Part shown: in pieces, positions 32,832 through 41,171 of the stretch | How the letters are laid out: each line of letters opens with the position of its first letter | Numbering within the stretch: position 1 is the first letter of the stretch | Virus record (IMG/VR): IMGVR_UViG_3300045454_000141 | Coordinates: 1-42,415 of that record | Origin: a virus | Direction: 5' to 3' (one strand) | Length of the DNA: 42,415 nucleotides | Made by a program: the position numbers and the translations under genes | Notes under the pieces: model-generated | Told to the model about the DNA's origin: nothing | The model's input: only the letters and a program-made list of their open reading frames with translations | The model's database searches: none

Positions 32832-32846
32832 GCGGGCGAAGCCCGC
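32832..32846 (+). other. Hairpin after the fibre block, possible terminator
   Basis: GCGGGC (32832-32837) and GCCCGC (32841-32846) pair around GAA. Only TT follows, so termination is uncertain. It separates the fibre genes from the sheath promoter candidate. Confidence 0.4.
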
Positions 32847-32856
32847 TTGCGAGCCT

Positions 32857-32909
32857 AGGGCCCGCTGACAGCCGTCAGCGGGCCCTGGTCCACATCAGCC
32901 CCCTAGGGT
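32857..32909 (+). promoter_or_regulatory. Candidate activator-dependent late promoter, sheath/tail block, with extended dyad
   Basis: The core GCTGACAGCCGTCAGC at 32864-32879 differs from the other two sites in its centre. Here the dyad is extended to 13-bp perfect arms (32857-32869 with 32874-32886, AGGGCCCGCTGAC). CTA at 32903-32905 lies 24 bases after the core. The long arms could also fold in RNA as a terminator for the upstream block. Confidence 0.62.
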
Positions 32910-32944
32910 GAGCGCCGATCCTGCTATCGGTCAAGGGGGCTTCC

Positions 32945-34405
32945 ATGGCTGCACTCACTATCAACCACGGCGTCCGCTTCATCGACGCGGGCGAAGACGC
33001 CCGCACAGTCCAGGTGCCGGACTTCTCGACGATCGCCATCGTGGCGCCGGCCGACGAAGCGAACCCGTCGATCTTCCCGCTCAACACCAACGTGCATCTG
33101 TTCGGCGACGAGGCCGATAAGATCGCCACGCTCGGCGATGCCGGCGAGCTGTCGATGGCGATCGACGACATCCTGGCCGAGGGCATCAATCCCAGCATGA
33201 TCATTCGGCGGGTGCCCAAGGAAGCCACCCGCAACGAGCAGCTCGGCGCGATCATCGGCGATCCGTCCGATCGCACCGGCCTGTGGGGTCTAGTGGACGC
33301 GCGCGCCGAGACCAGCGTGCGCCCCGGCCTGATCATCGCGCCGGGCTACTGCAACGACAGCCCGATCGGCGCGACGCTGGTCACCATGACCAACCAGGGC
33401 ACCGGCTACACCCAGGCCACCGCGACCTTCACCGCCGCCGGCGCGCTGGTGACGCCTACCGGCAAGTGCGTGATTGTCGGCGGCAAGGTGACCGGCGTCG
33501 AAATTGAGAACGCCGGCTTCGACATTCCGAACACCTGCACGCTGGCGATCACCGGCGACGGCACCGGTGCGGCCGGCACGGTCGCGGTCGGCCCGGTCGC
33601 CAATCCGGTGGCGCTGGCGATGTCGGCGGTCGCCAAGCGCGTGCTCGGCATCGGCATCTGCGACGGCCCGAATCTCGGCCGCACCGAGGCTGCGGCATGG
33701 GCCGAGCGGCTGCGGCGCGACAACGGTCGCTATCTGTATCCGATCGACCCGGCGCTGCGGCGCTTCGCCGTGCTGGACGATGCCGACGACACCATCCTGA
33801 CCCGGCCGGCATCCACCACCGTCGCGGCGCTTTTCGCCAAGCGCGACCGAGAGCGCGGCGGGCCGTATTGGTCGCCGGAGAACCAGACGTCGTCGGCGAT
33901 CGTCGGCACCGCCCGGCCGGTCAGCTACTACGACGGCGAGATGGATCACGAGGCCAACTTCCTGATCCGCGCCGGCGTCAACACCTTCATCGAAGGCAAG
34001 CAGCTGTTCGGCTCCGAGACGCTGTCGAACGACAGCAACTGGCGCTTCATCAACAAGGTTCGGACCGAAAACGCAATCCGGGCGTCGCTGCCGCGAGCGC
34101 TGCGGAAGTGGCGCGGCGAGAACTTCACGGCGCACAACGCCCTGATGATCGTCAAGACGATCGAGTACTTCCTCGACGAGCTCGTCGCGCTCGGCGTCGT
34201 GGTCGGCTACACGCGCTATTTCGATCGGACGCTGAACCCGAACGCCAACATGCGCCAGGGCATCCTGCGGATCGAGCTGCCGCACGAGAACACCCCGATC
34301 ATTTCGGACATCCAGATCGGCATGCGGCCCTATCTGCCCGCCTTCGACGTGCTCGCCGCCGACATCCAGCAGGCGCTCGGCAACCTCATCCCGATCGCCG
34401 CCTAA
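32945..34405 (+). CDS. Tail sheath protein (P2 FI-like) with inserted beta domain
   Basis: This is the contractile sheath subunit, 486 residues. N-terminal: INHGVRFIDAGEDARTVQVPDFSTIAIVAPA. Conserved core: RPGLIIAPGY, NPVALAMSAVAKRVLGIGICDGPN, ENAIRASLPRALRKWRG, and the C-terminal arm FDVLAADIQQALGNL. Between IAPGY and NPVAL about 78 residues are inserted (about 141-219). They carry GTGYTQATATF, GKVTGVEIENAGFDIP and TGDGTGAAGTV, the look of GxGY-type beta repeats seen in fibres. GGGGG before ATG serves as ribosome site. Confidence 0.93.
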   Translation: MAALTINHGVRFIDAGEDARTVQVPDFSTIAIVAPADEANPSIFPLNTNVHLFGDEADKIATLGDAGELSMAIDDILAEGINPSMIIRRVPKEATRNEQLGAIIGDPSDRTGLWGLVDARAETSVRPGLIIAPGYCNDSPIGATLVTMTNQGTGYTQATATFTAAGALVTPTGKCVIVGGKVTGVEIENAGFDIPNTCTLAITGDGTGAAGTVAVGPVANPVALAMSAVAKRVLGIGICDGPNLGRTEAAAWAERLRRDNGRYLYPIDPALRRFAVLDDADDTILTRPASTTVAALFAKRDRERGGPYWSPENQTSSAIVGTARPVSYYDGEMDHEANFLIRAGVNTFIEGKQLFGSETLSNDSNWRFINKVRTENAIRASLPRALRKWRGENFTAHNALMIVKTIEYFLDELVALGVVVGYTRYFDRTLNPNANMRQGILRIELPHENTPIISDIQIGMRPYLPAFDVLAADIQQALGNLIPIAA

Positions 34406-34417
34406 GGAGCGCTCGCT

Positions 34418-34939
34418 ATGGAATTCGTCCGCAAGGCAGGAAACCTGTACGCCGAAGGGGTCAACACCTTCCTGTCGCTCGGCAGCTACAAGCTGCCGCA
34501 GCCGAAGGTGAAGACCGAAGAGCATCTGCCGGGCGGCGGCGTCATGACGCTGAACGTGCCGATCGGCGCGATCGAGCCGCTGACGCTGCAGTTCAACCAC
34601 AAGGGCGCGCAGCCTGCGGTGCTCGGCCAGTTCGGGATGTCGCTTTCGCAGCGCAAGCTCTACACGATCTACGAGTTGCTGCAGGACGAGAAGGACGGCA
34701 CCAAGCGCGAGCGCATCATCACCATGCGCGGCCTGATGTCGGAGGCCGACCCGGAAGAGATGAAGGGCCGCGGCATCATGGGCTACGGCTACCAGATCCA
34801 TTCGATCACGGACTACGAGGACGTGATCGAGGGGTACGGCATCGTCGCCAGCTTCTCGTTCTTCACCAACCGCTGGCAGGGCTACGGCGCCGATCTCGGG
34901 TCGGATGTCGATAACCGCATTTTGCGGATTTCGGGCTGA
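34418..34939 (+). CDS. Major tail tube protein (P2 FII-like)
   Basis: The 173-residue protein has LYAEGVNTFLSLGSYKLPQPKVKTEEHLPGGGVM, IEPLTLQFNHKGAQPAVLGQFG and a C-terminal YQIHSITDYEDVIEGYGIVASFSFFTNRW, the P2 FII pattern. It forms the inner tube. It follows the sheath by 12 bp and precedes the largest coding gap in the window. Confidence 0.93.
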   Translation: MEFVRKAGNLYAEGVNTFLSLGSYKLPQPKVKTEEHLPGGGVMTLNVPIGAIEPLTLQFNHKGAQPAVLGQFGMSLSQRKLYTIYELLQDEKDGTKRERIITMRGLMSEADPEEMKGRGIMGYGYQIHSITDYEDVIEGYGIVASFSFFTNRWQGYGADLGSDVDNRILRISG

Positions 34940-35223
34940 GGAATCCCGAGCGAAACGGGGTGACGAAGCGGCGGTCGGACACACATGCAAAGCCGCCGTG
35001 GAGCCCCGGAGTAGGCCTGCCCTGGGCGGTCAGAGGCTGCAACGTCTGAGATACGGACGTGACGGCTCGGAGAGACGAGCGACTTGTTTCGGAGGCAGCG
35101 GGCAAACGTCCTGTCCCAGCGTGAGCGGCAATTCCGACCGCAGGCAATAGCGCGACACCGTGGGCGTGACAGCCGGGAGAGGTACCGGCACCAGGTTTTC
35201 AAGGGGCTTTAAAGGAGCTTTCC
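34940..35223 (+). other. 284-bp non-coding, hairpin-rich segment inside the tail operon
   Basis: No convincing ORF; the 81-residue frame over it starts inside the tube gene. Stems seen: 34968-34974/34993-34999, 35042-35046/35056-35060, 35065-35069/35076-35080, 35125-35128/35138-35141, 35172-35176/35185-35189. Two segments, 35058-35080 and 35165-35189, are imperfect copies: CGTGAC, then a 5-bp stem closed by a GAGAG-type loop. Neither the late-promoter dyad nor a terminator T-run is present. A structured RNA is the best guess. Confidence 0.5.
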
Positions 35224-35688
35224 ATGGCCGATGAACTGCCGCCGCCGATCGATGCCGAGCCGGCGCTGAAGCCCGTTCTGCCGCCGCCCGGCTCGCCTGA
35301 CTACAAGCGCCGGGCTGGCGCGAAGGCGGAAGGTGCGGCCGAGGCGCCGGCTGCGGCGGCCGAGGCGCCGTCGGTGGCGGAGCCGGTCGCTGCCTTGCTG
35401 CAGTTCGCCGGCGAGCGCCACAAGCGGGTGACGCTGTCGTTTCCGTTCATGGACAACGGCGTGCAGCGCGACGTCGTGGTGATCAACCGTCTGACGATGT
35501 CGCATGTCGACCGGCTGGTACGCGAGGGTCGGCACAGCGACCTGTACGAAATCTTCGCCGAGATGACCGGCCTGCCGGCGCCCGTGCTGCGCGGCATGGA
35601 TGCCGATGACGGCGAGCGCATGATCGCCGAAGGTGCCGATTTTTTGCCCCGCTCTCTCCGCGAGGCGTTCGGCTTAGCGTCGGGCTGA
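35224..35688 (+). CDS. Tail assembly chaperone, short form (P2 gpE/Mu gp41-like)
   Basis: The 154-residue protein has an Ala/Pro-rich N-terminus that precedes the conserved region: VTLSFPFMDNGVQRDVVVINRLTMSHVDRLVREG, DLYEIFAEMTGLPAPVLRGMDADDGERMIAEGADFL. This is a tail assembly chaperone family found between tube and tape measure. GGAG precedes ATG 35224. The slippery sequence near its end gives the longer form. Confidence 0.88.
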   Translation: MADELPPPIDAEPALKPVLPPPGSPDYKRRAGAKAEGAAEAPAAAAEAPSVAEPVAALLQFAGERHKRVTLSFPFMDNGVQRDVVVINRLTMSHVDRLVREGRHSDLYEIFAEMTGLPAPVLRGMDADDGERMIAEGADFLPRSLREAFGLASG

Positions 35689-35843
35689 CGCATTGGCGCG
35701 GCTACGTCGCGCGCGTCGCCGCCGTGCTGTCGACGCCGCTGCCGGCCGTGATGGCGATGAGTTGGGACGAGCTGCTGCTGTGGTGGTGCGAAGCCGATGA
35801 CATCGACCGCGAGACCTGGGGCGTGCTGAGGGAGCGGCTATGA
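35224..35843 (+). CDS. Tail assembly chaperone, -1 frameshift product (E+E' type)
   Basis: After the slip at 35640-35646 the -1 frame adds about 65 residues, beginning PLSPRGVRLSVGLTHWRGYV and including AMSWDELLLWWCEADDIDRETW, before TGA at 35841. The SWDELLLWW-type motif is what E'/gpT-chaperone extensions carry. The extension stop overlaps the tape measure start. Both forms would coat the tape measure during tail building. Confidence 0.8.
35640..35646 (+). other. Programmed -1 frameshift site TTTTTTG
   Basis: Read in frame as T-TTT-TTG, the canonical X-XXY-YYZ heptamer. A -1 shift gives TTT-TTT-GCC and opens a frame to 35843. P2 gene E uses the same T-TTT-TTG heptamer to make E+E'. Confidence 0.82.
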
Positions 35844-38032
35844 GCAATCTCGACGTCGCGCTCCGCCTGCGCCTGGTCAATCAGCTCGGCGGCCCGGCCA
35901 AGGACGCCAAGAAAGAGCTGGAAGGCATCGGCGCCGCCGCCAAGAAGCTCGACGGCGCCAAGGCCGGCAAGCTCGCGGCCGATCTGACCAAGGCCAAGAC
36001 CGAGGCCAAACAGACCGGCGCCGCCCTGGAGAAGGCCGCCGCCGGCGCCAAGAAGCTGGACCCGGCCAAGGCCGACCGGCTGGCGCGCGGCCTCGGCAAG
36101 AGCAAGACCGAAGCACTCGGCAGCGAGCGGGCGCTGCGGCAGGTCGTCAACGCGCTGCGGCAGCTCGACGGCACCCGCGCCGAGCGGCTGGTGAACTCGC
36201 TACGTCGCGCCAACACCGCCGCCGACAGCCTCGCCCGCAGCTTGCGCCGGGTACGCGCCGAAGGGCATGCGGTGGGCGATGGACATGGCGGGCCAGCGAA
36301 GCGCTCCACCGCCAGCGGCGGCGGCGCAGGCGCTACCTTGATCGCCGGCGGTGCCCGCGTGATGGGGGCGGTAGGCGGGATCTATCTCGGCGTCCGAACC
36401 GCTGCGAGCGGCGTTCGCACCGTTGTCGAACAGGACAAGGCGTGGGCCGAGGTCCGCAAGAAGGTCGATGCTACACAGGCAGAGCTGGCGGCCATGGAGC
36501 CGAAACTCCGAACGTTGGCGCGCAAGTATGGCCTTTCGGTCGCCGAGGTGTTCGAACAGACGGCTGAAGCCGGTGCGGCCGGCATCCCAAAGGAGGATCT
36601 GCTCCGCTTCATCGAACTGACAACACGCGCCTCGGTCGGCTGGGATACCACTGCGCGAGAGACTGCACAGATGCTGGCCGAGATCAGAGCCGGCACCAGC
36701 ATGACGCTGCCGCAGATGGATGACCTTGGCAACAAGGTGAACGCCCTTGGCGATAACTCGGCTGCGAAAGAACGTGACATCGTCGAGATGTTTCATCGTT
36801 CCGGTGCTGCGGCCAAGAACGCTGGCGTCCAATATGACGACACCCTCGCGATCCTGACGGCGGTTCGCTCCACCGGCATGCCCTCTGATGTGGCATCCCG
36901 CTGGTTCAACGAATACACGTCGAAATTGGCGCGGGCTAATTCCGAAGGCTCCAAGGTCAAGGAGGCATGGAAGAGCATCGGGCTGGCCCCGAAGGATATC
37001 GCCAGGGGAATGAAGGACGATGCTGTCGGCACGATTCTAAAAGTGTTCGACACCATCAACAAGCTGGAGCAGACCAAGAAGGTCGAGATCCTGTCGACCA
37101 TTTTCGGATCTGGCTGGCAGGACGAGACGGCCCGCGCCGCACAGGGCGTAGCCGAGATCCGGAAGCAACTCGACTTTATCCGCGATCCGAAGCACTGGCA
37201 GGGATCGCTGCAACAGGGCCTTGATATTCAGCTTTCGACGGTCGCCAACCATTGGGATCGGATCAAGGCTGCGGCTTCCGAGGCGGCCAACCAAATCGAC
37301 CGTGCGACAGGAGCCTCGAAGGGGTTTAACGCCGCAACGGAATCGCTGCTTTCGACCTTCGAAGGATGGTTGGCCAAGCGTGGCGACGGCAGTAAGGCCT
37401 CGCCGGAAACGCCGCGTGTCGATCAGCCGGCCGGCCCGAGATCGGCTTATCCCGGCCGCTTCCAGGCCGCCGCCCATGCCAAAGCAACGCGGGAGGCGCT
37501 GGCTGGAAAGCCTCCGCCGAAGTCTGCTTTTCCGGGGCGGTTTCAGAGCGCTGCGCACGCGGCGGCGCTAGCCCAGCACGCACGCGAAGTGCGGGCTTCA
37601 CAGACGGAGTACGGCGCCGCAAGTCCGCAACGGACCGACTATTCTCCGGTGCTGCCGAAGAACTATTCTCCGTTGCCGCCGCTGGCCGCGAGCGTGGCCG
37701 AAGCCACGATGCAGCGCATCACCCGTACGATCACCACCGAGGGTGCCAAGGCCGTTTCAGAGGCGCGCTCGATCGCCGACCAGCTTCGCGCGATCTTCAA
37801 CTTCACGGTGTCGCCGCAGATCTCGCCGCGGCTCGGCGGCGGCGCACCCTCCGGCGGGTCTGCGGCGCCGGCGCCCGCGCCGGCCGCCCCCAGCGGCAAG
37901 CGGGCGAGCCTCGGCTCATCGGTGCACATCGGCAGTCTCAATTTGCACGGGGTGAGCAACGCCCGGCAGTTCGCGCGGGAGCTGGCCAAGCTCGGCAACT
38001 CCTCCTCTGCGCTGCACGACACGGTGGGATGA
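35840..38032 (+). CDS. Tail tape measure protein
   Basis: The 730-residue protein has an N-terminal Ala/Lys coiled coil (1-150), a hydrophobic GATLIAGGARVMGAVGGIYLGV segment, and the TP901-type core (LARKYGLSVAEVFEQTAEAGAAGIPKEDLL, FHRSGAAAKNAGVQYDDTLAILTAVRSTGM). A low-complexity C-terminal part follows with a duplicated peptide, SAYPGRFQAAAHA and SAFPGRFQSAAHA. Its length would set a tail of roughly 100 nm by the usual rule (inference). The core uses less GC-rich codons than the flanks, suggesting a recombined middle. Confidence 0.92.
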   Translation: MSNLDVALRLRLVNQLGGPAKDAKKELEGIGAAAKKLDGAKAGKLAADLTKAKTEAKQTGAALEKAAAGAKKLDPAKADRLARGLGKSKTEALGSERALRQVVNALRQLDGTRAERLVNSLRRANTAADSLARSLRRVRAEGHAVGDGHGGPAKRSTASGGGAGATLIAGGARVMGAVGGIYLGVRTAASGVRTVVEQDKAWAEVRKKVDATQAELAAMEPKLRTLARKYGLSVAEVFEQTAEAGAAGIPKEDLLRFIELTTRASVGWDTTARETAQMLAEIRAGTSMTLPQMDDLGNKVNALGDNSAAKERDIVEMFHRSGAAAKNAGVQYDDTLAILTAVRSTGMPSDVASRWFNEYTSKLARANSEGSKVKEAWKSIGLAPKDIARGMKDDAVGTILKVFDTINKLEQTKKVEILSTIFGSGWQDETARAAQGVAEIRKQLDFIRDPKHWQGSLQQGLDIQLSTVANHWDRIKAAASEAANQIDRATGASKGFNAATESLLSTFEGWLAKRGDGSKASPETPRVDQPAGPRSAYPGRFQAAAHAKATREALAGKPPPKSAFPGRFQSAAHAAALAQHAREVRASQTEYGAASPQRTDYSPVLPKNYSPLPPLAASVAEATMQRITRTITTEGAKAVSEARSIADQLRAIFNFTVSPQISPRLGGGAPSGGSAAPAPAPAAPSGKRASLGSSVHIGSLNLHGVSNARQFARELAKLGNSSSALHDTVG

Positions 38033-38409
38033 TGGCTGCACTGATGATCATCGGCCAGCATCTGTTTCAGGCGGTCGGCCTCAACGGGCAGGAGATCGAG
38101 ACGACGACCGAGGCCAACTGGGTCGACGTGCCGCGGTTCGGCATGGTCGACGGCGCGCAGATGCACGGTTTTTCCCGGCCCGAGATGTCGATCCGTGGCG
38201 TGCTGTTCCCGGACCAGCTCGGCGGGCTGCCGGACTACGAGGCGCTGAAGGCGAGCCAGGGCCTCGGCCGGCCGCTTCCGCTGCTGCGGATGGGGCGCGG
38301 CTTCGTCGGCTTTTTTCTCGGACAAGTGACGATCGAGAGCATCTCCGATCTCGAAAGCTACGGCGGCAAGAAGATCGCCTTCACGATCGAGCTGAAGGGG
38401 TATTCATGA
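38029..38409 (+). CDS. U: Tail protein U (P2 gpU-like)
   Basis: The 126-residue protein has MIIGQHLFQAVGLNGQEIETTTEANW, VDVPRFGMVDGAQMHGFSRPEMSIRGVLFPDQLGG and RMGRGFVGFFLGQVTIESI, the gpU pattern. It acts at the tail end. ATGA overlap with the tape measure. Confidence 0.9.
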   Translation: MMAALMIIGQHLFQAVGLNGQEIETTTEANWVDVPRFGMVDGAQMHGFSRPEMSIRGVLFPDQLGGLPDYEALKASQGLGRPLPLLRMGRGFVGFFLGQVTIESISDLESYGGKKIAFTIELKGYS

Positions 38410-38642
38410 CCGCTTTCGATCGCCTCTACACGGTTCGACGCGACGGCGAGCGACTGGACCGAATCTGCAGAAAGGAGCTCGGCACCGAGCGCGGCGGCAC
38501 CGTGGAGAGCGTGCTGGAGCTCAATCCCGGACTGGCCGCGCTGGGCTGGACGCTGCCGCTCGGCACCGTGATCAAGCTGCCGCCGCGGCCCACGGGTGGG
38601 CCCAAGCGGCCGGTGGTCAAGCGCATCTGGGGCGAGTCGTGA
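38406..38642 (+). CDS. X: Tail protein X (P2 gpX-like, LysM fold)
   Basis: The 78-residue protein has YTVRRDGERLDRICRKELG, SVLELNPGLAALGWTLPLGTVIKLPP, a LysM-like repeat typical of gpX. It probably sits at the baseplate hub between tape measure end and gpD. Overlaps both neighbours by four bases. Confidence 0.9.
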   Translation: MTAFDRLYTVRRDGERLDRICRKELGTERGGTVESVLELNPGLAALGWTLPLGTVIKLPPRPTGGPKRPVVKRIWGES

Positions 38643-39643
38643 CGCCCGTCCTGAAGATCATGCAGGGCGACACCGACCTGATGGTCGGGATGCTGCCGTA
38701 TTTCGTCAGCGCGACCTTCACCGACAATGCTGGCGAAACCGACGACGAGTTCGAGATCGAGCTCGACGACAATTGGCGGCAAATCCCGATTCCGCAGGAG
38801 GACGATCTGCTGATCGTGTTCGCCGGCTGGCGCGAGACCGGGGTGCCGATGATCGGCGCCTTCAAGGTCAACGGCTGGGAAACGGGCTGCGAGCAAGGGC
38901 CGGAGACGATCAAGATCACGGCCCGCGCCGCCACCATGGCGGGGGAGTTCAAGGCCGGCGGCCTGAAGCACTGGCACGATTCCACGCTCGGCCAGATCCT
39001 GGAAGACACCGCCAAGGCGGCCGGGCTGTCGCTGGCGATCGACCCCGAACTGGCCAAGGTGAAGCTGCCCTACGCGCTGCGCTGGGAGGCGAGCCCGATC
39101 GACTTTGCTAATCGCATCGCGGCCGAGGCCGGCGGCACGGCGAAGCCCGGCGGCCAGAAGCTGGCGGTGACGAAGCGCGGTTCCGGCAAGGGCGCGGACG
39201 GCGGCGAGCTGCCGCCGATCCTGATCACCCGGACAGGCTGCTCCGGCTGGCGGATCAAGGGCGAGCCGCGCCCGCGCCACGGCAAGATCGAGGCGAGCTG
39301 GCACGACCCCAAAACGGGCAAGCGCAAGTCGATCCGCTATTCCACCGGCTCAAAGGGACCGACCCACACGCTGCTGCACCCGCGCGCGAGCGAAGACGAG
39401 GCCAAGCGCGCCGCAGAGGCACACAGCGCCAAGCTCAACATGCTGACCGGCGGCGGCCACTTCATGTGGCCCTACAACCCGGCCTGGTCGGCCGGCGCAA
39501 AAGTGATCGCCAGCGGCTTCGGCGACGGCGTCGACGGCGAGTGGGTCTCCGAGTCGATCGCGACGACCTGGGCCAAGGGCCAGCCGGTGCTGTCGACCAT
39601 CACGGTGAAGGCGCCCGCCGAGGGCAAGGGGGGCGAGGGATGA
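38639..39643 (+). CDS. D: Baseplate hub protein (late control D family)
   Basis: The 334-residue protein has the gpD pattern: [72 protein letters not shown], and the C-terminal [32 protein letters not shown]. It forms the central hub that carries the spike. The old name reflects P2 genetics, not a regulatory role. GTG start. Confidence 0.92.
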   Translation: MTPVLKIMQGDTDLMVGMLPYFVSATFTDNAGETDDEFEIELDDNWRQIPIPQEDDLLIVFAGWRETGVPMIGAFKVNGWETGCEQGPETIKITARAATMAGEFKAGGLKHWHDSTLGQILEDTAKAAGLSLAIDPELAKVKLPYALRWEASPIDFANRIAAEAGGTAKPGGQKLAVTKRGSGKGADGGELPPILITRTGCSGWRIKGEPRPRHGKIEASWHDPKTGKRKSIRYSTGSKGPTHTLLHPRASEDEAKRAAEAHSAKLNMLTGGGHFMWPYNPAWSAGAKVIASGFGDGVDGEWVSESIATTWAKGQPVLSTITVKAPAEGKGGEG

Positions 39644-40332
39644 GTTATGACAGCTTGAGAGAGATTGTCGGAACTCCTGCCGAGGTGCTCCTGAAGACGA
39701 AGGAGATGTTGATCGAAGAAGGCTGGGACCAGCCCGGCGCATTCGGTGGCGAACGCGGTGGCGAGCAACGGCTCGGTTACTACTGCGTCTACAACGCCAT
39801 GGTGCAACAGGTGCAAGGCACGGCCCGTGCAACGAAGCTTGCGATCGGGCTGCTTTGCGACGCGGCTGGAGTTCGAAACAGCCGTGAGCTGACCGCTTGG
39901 AACGATGCGCGAGGGCGGACGAAAGATGATGTCTTGGCGGCCCTCGATCGTGCGATCGAGGCGGCGCGTGGCGTCGCCGCGGTGCTGCTGGTTGTGGCTG
40001 GCTGGCTGCTGATCACACCCGCGCCGGCCGCGGCTTGTGATCGCCGCTGCACCGGGCTCGCGTCGTTCTACGGCAGCGAATCCGGCTCCCGCACCGCCTC
40101 CGGCCAGCGCTTCAATCGCCACGCCATGACGGCCGCCCACCGTTGCATGCCGTTCGGCACCAAGCTGCGCGTCACCTATGGCGATCGGAGCGTGGTGGTG
40201 ACGATCAACGACCGCGGCCCGTTCATCCGAGGCCGCGTCCTCGATCTGTCCGAGGGCGCTGCTCGGGCGATTGGGTTGGCAGGTCGCGGCGTGGGCCGGG
40301 TCGGGTGTGAGGCTGTCGGAGGGAATCCATGA
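39640..40332 (+). CDS. Fusion: DUF6197-like N-terminus, membrane segment, RlpA-like domain
   Basis: Residues 1-105 match the DUF6197 pattern ([54 protein letters not shown]). Residues 111-132 form a hydrophobic segment ending PAPAAA/C, which looks like a signal peptide in the middle of the protein. Residues 138-225 are an RlpA double-psi barrel: [57 protein letters not shown]. RlpA-type domains bind or cut peptidoglycan glycan strands. No good internal start was found, so the fusion may be real. Possible role: cell-wall penetration or lysis. Confidence 0.78.
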   Translation: MSYDSLREIVGTPAEVLLKTKEMLIEEGWDQPGAFGGERGGEQRLGYYCVYNAMVQQVQGTARATKLAIGLLCDAAGVRNSRELTAWNDARGRTKDDVLAALDRAIEAARGVAAVLLVVAGWLLITPAPAAACDRRCTGLASFYGSESGSRTASGQRFNRHAMTAAHRCMPFGTKLRVTYGDRSVVVTINDRGPFIRGRVLDLSEGAARAIGLAGRGVGRVGCEAVGGNP

Positions 40333-41015
40333 CCCACTGCTGCCCGATTGCCGGCTGCTCGGCCGCCGTCCCGACTGAGGTCTTCATGTGCGCCCGCCAT
40401 TGGCGCATGGTGCCGAAACCGCTGCAGGCGGCGGTTTACGAGTCCTACCGCACCACGGGCCGGCTGAGCGACAACCACCGGGAAGCCGTGCGCGTGGTCG
40501 AGGCCGCCGAGGCGGGCCGCGCCGCGCTCGATCTTCCGGCCGGGATGAAGGCCCTGACGATCTGGCAGCCCTGGGCTTCGCTGGTGATGATCGGGGCTAA
40601 GCCCCACGAGTTTCGGCGTTGGAACTTCGCGGATCGCCCGCATCTGGCGAAGCTGATCGGGCAGCGGATCGTCGTCCATGCCGGCGCGCGGCCGGTGCGC
40701 CCGGCCGAACTGGTCGACATCCTCGACCGGATCGACGATGGCGAAAGCGCGCTCGATGCTTCGATCGCTCGGCCCTTCATCCAAGAGGTGCTGAAGGCGC
40801 GAAAGCGCAAGGAGAACGGACCAGCGCCGCTCGCGGTCGCCCTGGGCACCGCCGTGCTGGGCGAGCCGCGCCGCTGCATCGACCTGTTCGTCGACACCGT
40901 GGCCGACAGCACCCGGATCGACGAGCACATGTACGCTTGGCCCCTGACCGGCGTGCAGGCCTTCCCGGAGCCGATCCCGGCTGCTGGGGCGCAGGGCTTC
41001 TGGAACTTCACGTGA
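40329..41015 (+). CDS. ASCH-like domain protein with N-terminal Cys/His segment
   Basis: The 228-residue protein has an N-terminus HCCPIAGCS...[11 protein letters not shown] that could bind zinc. From about residue 73 [26 protein letters not shown] matches ASCH/PUA-type proteins, and the [22 protein letters not shown] end is also typical. ASCH domains bind nucleic acids or modified bases. Near a DNA methyltransferase this may be relevant, but the link is inference. ATGA overlap with the RlpA fusion. Confidence 0.78.
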   Translation: MTHCCPIAGCSAAVPTEVFMCARHWRMVPKPLQAAVYESYRTTGRLSDNHREAVRVVEAAEAGRAALDLPAGMKALTIWQPWASLVMIGAKPHEFRRWNFADRPHLAKLIGQRIVVHAGARPVRPAELVDILDRIDDGESALDASIARPFIQEVLKARKRKENGPAPLAVALGTAVLGEPRRCIDLFVDTVADSTRIDEHMYAWPLTGVQAFPEPIPAAGAQGFWNFT

Positions 41016-41171
41016 GCTTCGGCTCGAACGAAGGGGTGACGGGGTCCGGAATTACCCGGCCGCGGGTCGAGTTTGGCGACCTGTCCCGCGGAGCGACGCA
41101 CACGAATGGCCGCCACCCCGCCCCAGCTCTGGCGAGCAGGCGCGAGGTGGTCCGATTCGGATTAACGGAAG

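Noticed and set aside
35040-35082. Hammerhead ribozyme core in the non-coding gap
   Set aside because: CTGAGAT does not fit the required CUGANGA box and no matching GAAA partner was found.
34905-35150. 81-residue ORF across the tube gene end and the non-coding gap
   Set aside because: It starts inside the tube gene, has no ribosome site and low-quality sequence. Hairpin structure explains the segment better.
41060-41100. Possible fourth late-promoter dyad upstream of com (GGCGACCTGTCCCGC)
   Set aside because: The arms are unequal, the spacing is wrong and no CTA lies 24-25 bases downstream.
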